Assembly: GCA_022821585.1 (NCBI GenBank)
Contig: JAJEDI010000035.1
Coordinates: 1 to 64,000 of the forward strand
Length of the DNA stretch: 64,000 nucleotides
Reading direction: 5' to 3'
DNA from: Caldilineaceae bacterium
GTDB lineage: Bacteria; Chloroflexota; Anaerolineae; Caldilineales; Caldilineaceae
Each line of letters begins with the position of its first letter. The stretch's first letter is position 1. The notes under the pieces are model-generated. The model did not search any database. It was given only the letters and a program-made list of their open reading frames with translations, and was not told the DNA's origin. This document shows, piece after piece, positions 15,564 through 25,080 of the stretch. The position numbers and the translations under genes were made by a program.

Positions 15564-17855
15564 TCAGTCCAGCCTTAGCCGTGCCAGTGTTAGTTCGGGC
15601 TCCCACGTTACGTCTTGGACTACAGTTTGCAAAGTATCCGCGTCATACAAGACCAGACGCAGTTCATACTCGCCGGCAGGCAGTTCAGGCGGGAATTCTA
15701 AGCGAACGAGAGTATCGACAGTAACTTGAGGCGCCGGATCTGCTCCGGTGGCGCCGGCAGCTTTCCCCAGGTTCGTATCTTCTTGGAAGACCCAGCTTCC
15801 CTCCGATTCCGCAGCATGTAGCCGAAGCGACGTCGCATAGGCTGTCTCTGAGTCGACAAGATTCTGCCACTGCAGCGCGACCCATACCGAGCCATTCTTA
15901 GGGACTCTGATCAGCTGGTCAGTAGAAAACTGGGCTTCTCCCCGCCCCAGCGCGGCCCCCACTAAAGAGATACCGCTATCATATTTGACGGCAAGCGGCT
16001 CCAAAAGCTGGTAATGCGTCCAGATGACTCGACTCTCGATCCTGGGCCCTCCGCCTGCTACTGGCAATAGACCCTCGCTCTCCAGGGCGGTTGATGCCGG
16101 GTCTATAAAGCCAACGTACATCCTGGCGACTTTGGGCGTACCGCGTTGGAGTGGGACCTGGTATGAGTCCTCGTACAACACCCCCGGTTTCCACAAGGTC
16201 AGCGGTCGAGTACCCCAGCCGGGATGCGTTGTCACGTTTCCAATCTGTGTGTCGGTGGCATCCAACAAATGAATGAACAGTTCGTGGTCTCTTTCCTGTA
16301 CCTGGGACGCACGAAAATAGAGGGTCACCGGCACTTCATCTCCGGTAAAGGAATCAGAATCCGGCACAATGGCAGCCACCAACTCTACGCCGTCGCCATA
16401 GACCTTCCCAACCGGCAAGGCATCTGGTGGCACCTCCTCAACTACGTCGGCCGACGCATACAGCCCGTACGAGTCGGGCAGAAGAGCGACCAGGGCATAG
16501 ATGGAACAGGACCACAGACCCAGGGGCACAATCGTCCCCACCGCAACACGCACCACACGGGGAACATACCCGGCCCAAAAACGAAGACCCACAACTGCGA
16601 CCACGGCCAGCGCGCTGATGGCCGGGAACAAGAGCCTGCCCTGCGAACCCTGCGCGACGGAAATCCAGTACGCAAGGAGCAATAGAGAAATTAAGACCCA
16701 GACCCAGGAGATATCGACTGCGTTTACTTTCTGTTCAATGGTCGCTATCTCCCGACGGGAGGCCCCGAATGAACGAATCCAGACGAGAACGGCGCCCGAT
16801 GCCGACAGTACGGCCAGCATCTCGAAGAGAGTATAGGTCCACGAAGGCAGGAGAATGCTGAACCACCCGAAAATGCCCCAGAAGGACATCTGCAGGCCCC
16901 GCAGTTCTCCGTAAAGTCCAGAAAGTGTCAGTGGCTCTACCCGCTCACCTGTTACGCTGAGCAGGTTGATGGTCCCGAACGGGTCGCCGTAAAGAAGCAT
17001 GTTGCGAGCGTACCACCACCCCGCCACGGTCAAGACTACACCCCCGATCCAAAATGCCCCCTGAGCTAGATTGCCCCAAGCCTTCTGCCTTCTGGCATAC
17101 AGAGTGAAAGTATAGGATGCCAGCAGAAGCAGCCCCAACCCCTGAAGTTTACTCAAGGCCCCCAGACCTAACAGCAGACCAAGTCCTGCCCAATCCCACG
17201 ACTGGATCCCCTTCTTGGCAGTGCGGCCGCCCAACACGGCCAGAATGACCAGCGAGGCGGCGCTGACAACAGTGATCATGCTGTCGTTGGAGAGACTTGC
17301 ACTGATGAACGTAAATTGCGGAGTGGTCGCCACTAGGGCTGTTGCAAGGAGGCGGGACCATGTATCATCTGGAAAGGCGCAGCGTGCCAGTAGGTAGGTA
17401 AAGAAGACAGTCAACGTGCCAAGAACCAGGGAGATCCAACGGCCAACATGCAGGGCTAGATTGACGCCAAACAGTGGTCTGCTCTGGGCACTGTAGAGCA
17501 TGAAGTTCTTGTTGCCCGGCCGATGTGGGTCGCCGAGATTGGCTCTGGGATTCTGCACTGCGAAACTGTCGAGGCCGCCCTGATCGATGCCGGCCGTCGC
17601 CAGCCCGACCAGGCCGTAGTACAGCGGAGGCTGACTCCCTTCCTGCTCCCACGGCCCGGTCTTTTCTGGTCCCTGCACTGGAAGGCCGTTCCCCGCCGCC
17701 AAATGCCGGGCAAATGCGTAGTGGTATATCTCATCGGGCGTCTCAAACGGTGGAACGACGAGGCTATAAGCTAAGCCTGTAGCGAAAAATGCAACGAGCA
17801 ATACGCCGACCAGACCCTTCTCCTTGTCCAGTCTACGGAAAACCTTAGTGATCAC
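15564..17855 (-). CDS. Large membrane protein, DUF2142/GT-C glycosyltransferase-like
   Basis: Polytopic membrane protein, 763 aa. The N-terminal part has the DUF2142-type signature PPFETPDEIYHY (Asp41-Glu42) followed by PPLYY, the arrangement seen in lipid-linked sugar transferases of the GT-C fold, where an acidic pair sits in the first outer loop. About ten to twelve membrane segments follow to about residue 470. The C-terminal ~290 residues form an extracytoplasmic beta-rich region. By family it would act on cell-surface glycan or glycolipid at the outer face, but the substrate is unknown. The start is a GTG with AGGAG about 12 bases upstream. It lies downstream of a related giant protein on the same strand. 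Confidence 0.75.
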   Translation of the reverse strand: MITKVFRRLDKEKGLVGVLLVAFFATGLAYSLVVPPFETPDEIYHYAFARHLAAGNGLPVQGPEKTGPWEQEGSQPPLYYGLVGLATAGIDQGGLDSFAVQNPRANLGDPHRPGNKNFMLYSAQSRPLFGVNLALHVGRWISLVLGTLTVFFTYLLARCAFPDDTWSRLLATALVATTPQFTFISASLSNDSMITVVSAASLVILAVLGGRTAKKGIQSWDWAGLGLLLGLGALSKLQGLGLLLLASYTFTLYARRQKAWGNLAQGAFWIGGVVLTVAGWWYARNMLLYGDPFGTINLLSVTGERVEPLTLSGLYGELRGLQMSFWGIFGWFSILLPSWTYTLFEMLAVLSASGAVLVWIRSFGASRREIATIEQKVNAVDISWVWVLISLLLLAYWISVAQGSQGRLLFPAISALAVVAVVGLRFWAGYVPRVVRVAVGTIVPLGLWSCSIYALVALLPDSYGLYASADVVEEVPPDALPVGKVYGDGVELVAAIVPDSDSFTGDEVPVTLYFRASQVQERDHELFIHLLDATDTQIGNVTTHPGWGTRPLTLWKPGVLYEDSYQVPLQRGTPKVARMYVGFIDPASTALESEGLLPVAGGGPRIESRVIWTHYQLLEPLAVKYDSGISLVGAALGRGEAQFSTDQLIRVPKNGSVWVALQWQNLVDSETAYATSLRLHAAESEGSWVFQEDTNLGKAAGATGADPAPQVTVDTLVRLEFPPELPAGEYELRLVLYDADTLQTVVQDVTWEPELTLARLRLD

Positions 17856-18057
17856 GCGAAAACACTTCTCCTACAAGCCTTCGTTCCCATGCCGCCGCCG
17901 TTACAAAGTACTGCCCGATGGCTAGCTATGTGAACATTGATTGTTTTCTGGAGATCCGGCAAAGTTAACGAACCCGCTGCTTTCCAAGAATGTATTGGCA
18001 AAACCGGCCGGAAGAGGTACCAGGGCACGAGCACTCCATCTGAGCAAATCATCCCTG

Positions 18058-21000
18058 TTATCGCCCACAAACGTCGCAGTCTGTAAATCTGAAGAAAGCA
18101 ATTTGCAAGACATCCTCACCCGAATTTGTCAGGATCCGGGGTGCGCCTTCAACAGAGACGTCGTAAAGCCCGGCCAAAAGGCGCAGTGAGCCATCCGGGA
18201 CAACGGAGGGAATCGGCATCGCCGCGGCTACCGAATGATCAGCACTCTTCATTCGAAATTCCGGATCCCACTGGGCTATCAGATTGCCCGATTCGTCGAC
18301 CAAATGCAGAAAGACCTTCTCGCCTCCCGTGAGGCCTGAAGGATCCCCCCTCCATGCCATGTGTACGACCAGTCGCCCGCCAGCAGGTGGCCATTGCGGA
18401 CTAACCTGGACTCGCTCAAGGACCAGTCCGTTTGCGAACTCTTCTTCCAAGAGCAGCCACGATTCTGGATAGGGCCGTGAGTAAAGTTCCACTTGCCAGG
18501 GCCCAAAGGTTTCCTGGCCTGCCAGCTGGTAGGTACTGGCAAGCGCCTGCCTCGCTAGGTTTGGCCCTTCCTGGTCATCGCTCAAACTGACCGGAAGAAT
18601 GACTCTCAGTACGTTGCTATCACGCAACGCATTTACGGCTTCCGTTGCGCCTTCCAAGTCGTGATCATGACGGGGCAAGACAGAATTCTCGACATCCCCC
18701 TCGTAATAGTAGAGGAAGAAAGTGGGGTCGGGGAAGCTCTGGATGATATGAACCTCGTCCAGATACAGCCCGGCGCTCCAACGCTCCAACACTGCGGACA
18801 GCTCCCTCAATCCTCTCGAACTGCTGAATTCAGGAACAGAGTGGTAGTTTCGCCACGTGTAAAGATTGCCCGCCACCAATACCAGGACGAGACTAACGGC
18901 GGCAACGCCGCCAGTGCGAATTCCACCTAAGAAGGTCGGACCGTCTTCTAAATCCTCGGCGTTCCATTCCCGCCATCTCCACCCCAGCCAGCTCTCAATC
19001 CAGTCGCCGATGCGCGTCAGGCCGATTGCCATCAGAAGCAAGTATGATGGCAGTGTAATCGCGTAAAGGCTTCCATGCATGAACCAGTGCCGCAAGAGAG
19101 GGTCCCAATATGCGAGCGGGGCCATGACCAGCATTAGCAGCATGAAGATTATCGGGCTCTGAACTGGAACATGGCGCGACGAATCCGGTGTTGTCGAACT
19201 GGTACCAAATTCGGTTTCATCCGCACCTTGGCCACTCTTGCCTCCCAGGTACGTTCTACGCCGCGCCAGGAGAAACTCCCCTACCAACGCGGCTGCGATA
19301 CAAACAGAGCCGGCTATTCCGGCATTCAATTGCCAGACTCTCCCCGGCACGAGATCACCGATGGGATAACCTGCCAATCTCCACCACAACATCTGAACAA
19401 CCGAGATCGCAGTACCGCTTCCGGTCAAATCGAACGTTCCGTTCCAGGCGCTTAAGAGCCATGGGATGCACAGGACAACTATTGAGAACTGCGCCCATGC
19501 CCAGCGTGTAAGCATAAATCTGGACGGGCCTGGTGATGGGGAATTCGATCTGCTCCTTTGCTCGCGCACAAGCAAGTAGAGTACGTACAGATTCTGTGCC
19601 AGGAGTGCCAGAACTGCGAAGACCTGAATGTAGAGACTGGCTGCCGTGCAAAGCCCGTACGCCAGGAAAACACTTTTGCTTTTGGACCCGCTGATCAGCC
19701 GGAAAGCCAGCGCTGCACTGGCAATTGAGAGAGTAAGACTGAGAGGATTGAGAAGAATCCCCTGACTGGCCTGCACTGCGTATGAACCTACGGCCATCAA
19801 AAGGGTCGCCGTCAGCGCGGCAAAAGCGGGCAAGCGCAACTCCTTGGCCAGACAGTAATGGAGCGGAATGGCTAAAGTGCCCAGAAGAGCTGATACTGAC
19901 CGTAAGGCAAACTCGCTGCTCCCCGCGAGTCGCAGCCAGAAGTGGTTTAACCAGTGGCTGGCAAAAAAGGTCGCACTCCCTCCTTCGTTGAACATATGAA
20001 TCAGACTGGGAATTGAAAGTTGGCTGTACCAATAGTGCACCGCCTCTCCAATAACCAGTTCCTGGTCACCCAGCTGGTAAAACCGAAGAGCAAAACCAGC
20101 AACCGTGGCTGTTAGTACGACTACGCGTTGGAAGTGGAAGCCAGAGAATATCCCCCAAATCCCAGGGCAAGACACGCCATTCTCATGCTCGCCTGTCACT
20201 GTGCTCCGTTCTGTGACCGGCTTCGTCAGGTCAATATGTCGTAGCGCTCCTACCCAATTTCGAGCTCGATTCCAGAATAACCGAAGCCCCGTGGAGATTT
20301 GCCCCCACAATGCAACCATCAGAACAACCCAACCGAAGGCGCTGATGGACAGCCCCCAGCGAATGCTGGCCGGACGGTAGGCCAGGTCAACTGTCCCGCT
20401 ACCGCCAGGGACAGGGATACCCAGAAAGGCCTGGTGGGCACGTACAATCGGTAATCGGATAGCTTGCGACGGTTGACTTCCTGTCCTCCACTCTGCCTTC
20501 CATCCAGGCAGGTAGTTTTCACTGACGAAGAGAATTCCGGGCTGGTTACTCTCGATCCGGACCTCCATGCGGGTGGGCCCGGCGCGGGTTGCCTCGAGGG
20601 AAGCCGCGCCTCCCTCTCCGAAGCGCAGCACACCATCTTCCCATGCCTCTCCCAGTACATAGGCATCAGGATTTGCAACCAGCACTTCCTGGAGTGGGTC
20701 GAAACCGGGGTCCGCCAAATGCTCGAGCGCTGGCAAGTCGTCCACTCTCCTTGCTTTCTGTGCCCACCACATGCGCGGGGTTATGGACTCCAGTTGATGC
20801 AGGCGGGTCGCCTCGTTCCCTAGAGGAAACTCTCTTACTAATCGGCTGGCAACGGGTAGTTCCTCTCTCCATGTGAGCACGGTACCAACACCTGTCAGTT
20901 TCCACATGCGTTCCGGGGGGAAGTCTACGAAGAGCCTGTTATAGGAGGACAGGCGCAGTACGCTGGCGGCCCAAACATCCTCCCATCCGGCCACCATCCC

Positions 21001-22632
21001 GCTGTCTTCCGGCAGGCGACGCTCGTTGTAAACTCGGGGCGCCAACAGTGTCGATTCGCCATTTGCGGCCTGTGCTGCCTCCAAAGTAGCTGCAATTTCA
21101 GGGCGCGTCAACTCGGACCGGATTTCCTGTCCGTCTGCATGAATGGTGGCGAAATTGGAGGCAAAGAGGTCGACGATTATGGCAAATAACAGGAGGACGA
21201 GGTGCACACGCCTGAGCCTGATTCGACTGCAAAGGACCAGGAAAATTGAGGCTAGGAGTAAGGACTTGCCTGCATGAAACAAGAAACTCGTGTCAGTAGC
21301 TTCTAGATGTCCTGGAAAATGCCACATTGCGACAATCAGTAGGACGCTGCCGGCAACAATCACCAAATATCCCCAGGCGAATCTCTGTCGCCAGCGGGCG
21401 GCAACTGAAGGCATGAGCGCCATACCGTAACCGCACAGGGCACTCAGCGAAAATGCAAAAAGATAGGCAACTCGCTCCTGGCCCCGGAAGAGGGACCAAC
21501 CCGGCGCAAACCGATGGAGCAAAGGATAGATCGGAAGAAGATCTCCGAAGGAGATTAGGATGGACAGGCAGGCCGTGACGGCAAAAAAGATAGCGGCCGG
21601 ACGTGCAATTGGACCAGCGGCGGCGAGTTTGAACCTGTTAGAAAACAGTGCAGCTACGGCAACCGCAGCCAGACCAAGTCCGGCGATGCCCACGTAAAGG
21701 GGAGAGTAAAGACTCAGAACACGAGGTACGAAGAGCTGCCAAATGTCTTGCGCTGGAAAGCCGCTGCTCAATTCGTGAAAGGGCCGGGCGGAGCGTACAG
21801 ACAAAGCTGTGAATTCAAGAGCAGGCCACAGTTGCGCGGCCGTCAGGCAGATCAGAATGGCAGCATAGGCGGCAACGGACCCCGGGTGTTGAAACACCCG
21901 CCCGCGTTTAAATAGCCTTGGATTCTGTTCCTGTTCAGGGCCGTTCTCTTTCGAGTGACGCCAACGACTCTGTGATACAGTCAGCATCAGCATCCACCCC
22001 CCTACCGTATACGTAAGAAAGAGAAACGTCTGGGGATGGTTGGCATAAAAGGCGACTGCGTGTACTGCGCTGGCCCAGAGCCAGCGGCTCCATTTCAGTC
22101 TTCCAGACCTGTCCGGCAACAGCAGCCACAGTATGAGAGGTAGCCAGACGGCCACGCGCAGGATGCCTAGCTGCAGAGGAGGATATCCAGTCAGGTAACC
22201 CGAAAAGCCGAAGACCAGCCCGGCAGCGAAGCCTGCCATTCGGCTTTCTGTCAGACGGTGTACGAGCAGCGCCGTAAAGCTGCAACCCAAAACTACGTGA
22301 ACAACTGCTTCCACTTGCAACCAGTAGAGTCTGCCTACCACTGTGGAGCCGAATGACGTAAGCAACGCTAGGGCGTTGCTGATGGGGTAGAGTACTGCAG
22401 ATTCCGTATCCGCGAGGAAGGGATGGCCGGAGTTTGCGTGAGGATTCCAGATAGGTAGCTGGCCCAACAGGAGCGACTTCTGCTGAAAGAAGCTGTAAGG
22501 AAGATAATGTCTGGTAAAATCTCCGGCGGAAAACGCAGACAGCCCAAGCAGGTAGGGAGCGAAGAACAACGCGGCAAGAACGCAGAATGACCAGACAATG
22601 GGGAATGTCGAACTTCGCTCGCGTCGGTTCAT
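18058..22632 (-). CDS. Giant membrane protein: YfhO-like module fused to GT39-like module
   Basis: Polytopic membrane protein, 1524 aa. Residues ~1-790 resemble YfhO: an N-terminal DFTRHYLPYSFF segment, GQLPIWNPHANSG and many membrane spans. A soluble part then ends in SENYLPGWKAEW and Y-R-P, as is usual in that family. Residues ~835-1524 look like a second, separate GT39/ArnT-type protein with its own N-terminal membrane span, many further spans and a C-terminal beta-rich domain. The position where GT39 proteins carry Asp-Glu reads GEAVHYW, so the Asp is not conserved. ATG 22632 is chosen. A TTG four codons upstream is possible, and neither has a clear ribosome binding site. Confidence 0.72.
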   Translation of the reverse strand: MNRRERSSTFPIVWSFCVLAALFFAPYLLGLSAFSAGDFTRHYLPYSFFQQKSLLLGQLPIWNPHANSGHPFLADTESAVLYPISNALALLTSFGSTVVGRLYWLQVEAVVHVVLGCSFTALLVHRLTESRMAGFAAGLVFGFSGYLTGYPPLQLGILRVAVWLPLILWLLLPDRSGRLKWSRWLWASAVHAVAFYANHPQTFLFLTYTVGGWMLMLTVSQSRWRHSKENGPEQEQNPRLFKRGRVFQHPGSVAAYAAILICLTAAQLWPALEFTALSVRSARPFHELSSGFPAQDIWQLFVPRVLSLYSPLYVGIAGLGLAAVAVAALFSNRFKLAAAGPIARPAAIFFAVTACLSILISFGDLLPIYPLLHRFAPGWSLFRGQERVAYLFAFSLSALCGYGMALMPSVAARWRQRFAWGYLVIVAGSVLLIVAMWHFPGHLEATDTSFLFHAGKSLLLASIFLVLCSRIRLRRVHLVLLLFAIIVDLFASNFATIHADGQEIRSELTRPEIAATLEAAQAANGESTLLAPRVYNERRLPEDSGMVAGWEDVWAASVLRLSSYNRLFVDFPPERMWKLTGVGTVLTWREELPVASRLVREFPLGNEATRLHQLESITPRMWWAQKARRVDDLPALEHLADPGFDPLQEVLVANPDAYVLGEAWEDGVLRFGEGGAASLEATRAGPTRMEVRIESNQPGILFVSENYLPGWKAEWRTGSQPSQAIRLPIVRAHQAFLGIPVPGGSGTVDLAYRPASIRWGLSISAFGWVVLMVALWGQISTGLRLFWNRARNWVGALRHIDLTKPVTERSTVTGEHENGVSCPGIWGIFSGFHFQRVVVLTATVAGFALRFYQLGDQELVIGEAVHYWYSQLSIPSLIHMFNEGGSATFFASHWLNHFWLRLAGSSEFALRSVSALLGTLAIPLHYCLAKELRLPAFAALTATLLMAVGSYAVQASQGILLNPLSLTLSIASAALAFRLISGSKSKSVFLAYGLCTAASLYIQVFAVLALLAQNLYVLYLLVREQRSRSNSPSPGPSRFMLTRWAWAQFSIVVLCIPWLLSAWNGTFDLTGSGTAISVVQMLWWRLAGYPIGDLVPGRVWQLNAGIAGSVCIAAALVGEFLLARRRTYLGGKSGQGADETEFGTSSTTPDSSRHVPVQSPIIFMLLMLVMAPLAYWDPLLRHWFMHGSLYAITLPSYLLLMAIGLTRIGDWIESWLGWRWREWNAEDLEDGPTFLGGIRTGGVAAVSLVLVLVAGNLYTWRNYHSVPEFSSSRGLRELSAVLERWSAGLYLDEVHIIQSFPDPTFFLYYYEGDVENSVLPRHDHDLEGATEAVNALRDSNVLRVILPVSLSDDQEGPNLARQALASTYQLAGQETFGPWQVELYSRPYPESWLLLEEEFANGLVLERVQVSPQWPPAGGRLVVHMAWRGDPSGLTGGEKVFLHLVDESGNLIAQWDPEFRMKSADHSVAAAMPIPSVVPDGSLRLLAGLYDVSVEGAPRILTNSGEDVLQIAFFRFTDCDVCGR

Positions 22633-22644
22633 GGAAAGAATCAA

Positions 22645-22981
22645 ATTGAGCTTCTAGCTGCTCCCTCAAAATCTTTCGGCCTCAACACCTCACGATGAGG
22701 TTGATGAGCTTGGACTCGTTCCAATAGTCAGTATACGGCAACAGGAGTGACCATCTGCTTTCTTATGTCGCTGGATGGAGTGTTTCAAACTTCAGACACA
22801 AGACTGAGAGGTCCAAAATCGCTGGCGGCTAGGCCAAAGGGGGTGTCTTTTCCAAACAGAATCGCCGGCCGAATCGCGGCCGGCGAAAAGCATCGCTAAT
22901 ATCTGGTAGCCCCAATACCCATACTTCCAGGCAGTAACCTGTAGACATCGCCGACAACAGGCAACTACACTTTTTTCTCCA
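22645..22981. other. Intergenic region with one terminator
   Basis: No gene is supported. The only structure seen is the GC-rich hairpin at 22862-22886, listed separately. Confidence 0.4.
22862..22886 (-). terminator. Rho-independent-like terminator after E1-alpha gene
   Basis: TCGCCGGCC at 22862-22870 pairs perfectly with GGCCGGCGA at 22878-22886 around a seven-base loop. On the minus strand it is followed by TTCTGTTTGG. It lies about 95 bases beyond the E1-alpha stop. Confidence 0.6.
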
Positions 22982-23950
22982 TCAAGGCGCGTATATGCCC
23001 TCTTCAACAGATTCCGGATCGGGATACGGGCTGGATTCGGCAAACTCGATCGCGTCTTCAATCTCGACCGCAGCCCGCTGGCGAATCTCATTCAACTCCT
23101 CAATGTCCGCTACTCCTTCAGCCAGCAGCTTGGCCTGATAACGAGCGATCGGGTCCTTTTTCTCCCACTTGGCCAGGAGTTCACGCGGCACATACTCTGC
23201 GCCGTCGTGGATGGCGTGGCCCAACATCCGCATCGTCTTGGCTTCGATGAGCGAGGGTCCGCCTCCTTGCCTGGCCCGGTCCACCGCTTCGCAAGTCGCC
23301 GCATAGACGGCTTCGACATCGTTTCCGTCCACGATTGTCCCAGGCATTTTGTAGCCTGCTGCGCGGTCCGCAATATTCTCAATCGGCATCTGGTCCGAAA
23401 CGTGCGTGGAGTATGCGTATTGGTTGTTCTCGACTATCAACACATAGGGGACCTTGTAGAGGGCGGCCATATTCAGAGTTTCGTGCCATAGGCCGGCGTT
23501 GCTGCCGCCGTCACCCACATAGGTCATCGCCACCTTTGCCTCGTTCCGCAGTTTGAGGCTCATGGCCACCCCCAGAGTGATCGGCATCGACATAGGAATG
23601 TGGCTGATGTAGCCTACGATGTTCAGGCTCAGGTCACCCATCCCGTGAATATTGGCGTCCCGCCCGCCGGATACACCTGTTACTTTGCCCAGCAGGTTGC
23701 CAAAAACCCGACGCGGAGTCAACCCCCGTAGAAAATAGGCGCCGATATCCCGATGCATCGGCGCTATGATATCCTCCGGGGCTAGTGCAAACGCGGACCC
23801 TACGCTAACGGCCTCATGGCCCCGCTGGCTGAACGTACCACCCAATCCTCGGCCCTGTTTCCAGAGAGAAACCATACCCTCATCGAAGGTTCGAGCCAGG
23901 ACCATCCAGTAGAATATCTCAAGTTTCTGCTCATTGGTCAGCGCCGCCAT
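22982..23950 (-). CDS. Thiamine pyrophosphate-dependent dehydrogenase E1 component, alpha subunit
   Basis: Alpha subunit of a 2-oxoacid or acetoin dehydrogenase E1 (PdhA/AcoA family), 322 aa. The thiamine pyrophosphate/Mg motif is GDGGSN at 146-151, followed 24 residues later by ENNQYAYST. The HRDIGAYFLRGL and GGRDANIHGMG blocks match active-site loops of the family. No beta subunit, E2 or E3 gene is adjacent. The gene stands alone, with a terminator after it and cytidylate kinase about 200 bases before it, so the partner must be elsewhere if the complex is functional. Substrate (pyruvate, acetoin or branched-chain 2-oxoacid) is not decidable from this subunit. Confidence 0.88.
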   Translation of the reverse strand: MAALTNEQKLEIFYWMVLARTFDEGMVSLWKQGRGLGGTFSQRGHEAVSVGSAFALAPEDIIAPMHRDIGAYFLRGLTPRRVFGNLLGKVTGVSGGRDANIHGMGDLSLNIVGYISHIPMSMPITLGVAMSLKLRNEAKVAMTYVGDGGSNAGLWHETLNMAALYKVPYVLIVENNQYAYSTHVSDQMPIENIADRAAGYKMPGTIVDGNDVEAVYAATCEAVDRARQGGGPSLIEAKTMRMLGHAIHDGAEYVPRELLAKWEKKDPIARYQAKLLAEGVADIEELNEIRQRAAVEIEDAIEFAESSPYPDPESVEEGIYAP

Positions 23951-24147
23951 GTTCCTACCCCTTTGCGCTGAAATGAACTGCTGACAGCCTAACGGAATTC
24001 ACCAAAACTGCCTGCAATCATACCACAATCTGGTATCAGCCGCAGCGACGACAGACCATGTCTGATCGAATTTACATGGGGACAGAAAGAGAGAAACCGG
24101 TGAGGAGGCTACCCGTGAGTCAACTGTCCAGGGCCGCGTTCCCAGGT

Positions 24148-24915
24148 CTACTGGATACCCTGGCTACCTTCGAGAGGAAAGTCCTTGTCGCCGGTTGAAG
24201 CCGGGCCGGCACCCAGAACGTCGGCTGCGAGCGCAAGAATCCGTCCAACGACCTCCTGGACCGTTATGCCCTGCGTCTGGATTCGGTGCGCGTCTGCGGC
24301 GGGCCGTAAGGGTGCGACCGCCCTCTCGCTGTCGACCTGGTCGCGAAGTCGCATATCGTCAAGGACTGTCGAAAGATCGGCCGCTTTCCCTCTCTCGGTA
24401 ATTTCACGATACCGGCGCCTTGATCTCTCTTCCAACGGAGCCTCTAAGTAAATCTTGAGGGGAGCCTCAGGAAGGACCACTGTGCCGATATCCCTGCCCG
24501 CCATTACCACCCCAGACTTTCCGCCAGCCCCCGATCCATGCTTCAGGCCAATAAGACGTTGTTTCCGGCTCAGCTCCTGCCTGACCTGGCTGTTCGCAGC
24601 CACCACTGATACGATGCTGTCTACCTGGGAACTGCGGATGGACCAGGTAATATCCAATTCACCGACCTGAATCGTCGCCTGGCGGCCATCGGACTCATCG
24701 CGACGAGGTGCGCTGACTGATATGGGCAACTCACCAGCTACCCGGCCTACAGACACACTGTCCGCGCTGCTGATGCCCTGTTCCAGTATGGCCCAGGCCA
24801 CCGCCCGATACATCACGCCTGTATCGAAGAACACAAAGTCCAGGCTCCGACCAACCTGGAAGCCGACTGTGCTCTTACCGGATGCCGCCGGACCATCAAT
24901 CGCTATCGCATTCAC
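24148..24915 (-). CDS. cmk: Cytidylate kinase
   Basis: Phosphorylates CMP and dCMP in pyrimidine nucleotide metabolism, 255 aa. The P-loop GPAASGKST is at the N-terminus, followed by FFDTGVMYRAVAW (the substrate-binding YR motif), GRDIGTVVLPEAPLKIYLEA and an Arg-rich lid (ERSRRRYREITER). The start is uncertain. A GTG at 24915 is preferred because AGGTGAT precedes it by about 6 bases and the product then begins MNAIAIDGPAASGKS as in relatives. An in-frame TTG at 24948 would add 11 residues. It is in the same direction as the rluB-like gene upstream. Confidence 0.88.
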   Translation of the reverse strand: MNAIAIDGPAASGKSTVGFQVGRSLDFVFFDTGVMYRAVAWAILEQGISSADSVSVGRVAGELPISVSAPRRDESDGRQATIQVGELDITWSIRSSQVDSIVSVVAANSQVRQELSRKQRLIGLKHGSGAGGKSGVVMAGRDIGTVVLPEAPLKIYLEAPLEERSRRRYREITERGKAADLSTVLDDMRLRDQVDSERAVAPLRPAADAHRIQTQGITVQEVVGRILALAADVLGAGPASTGDKDFPLEGSQGIQ

Positions 24916-25080
24916 CCCGATCACCTGAGAAGGTAGAGTTGTCCTCAAAGCGGTCCAGCCCGCAGACCGGACAGTTGATCAAATCGGCGAGGACACAGTT
25001 TGGGGAAAACGGTAACAGCCTGGCCTCTGGTCGGTACTCTGGGACTCCGAGGAGCGCGCCTCTGGCAAAAGAAAGGGAAC

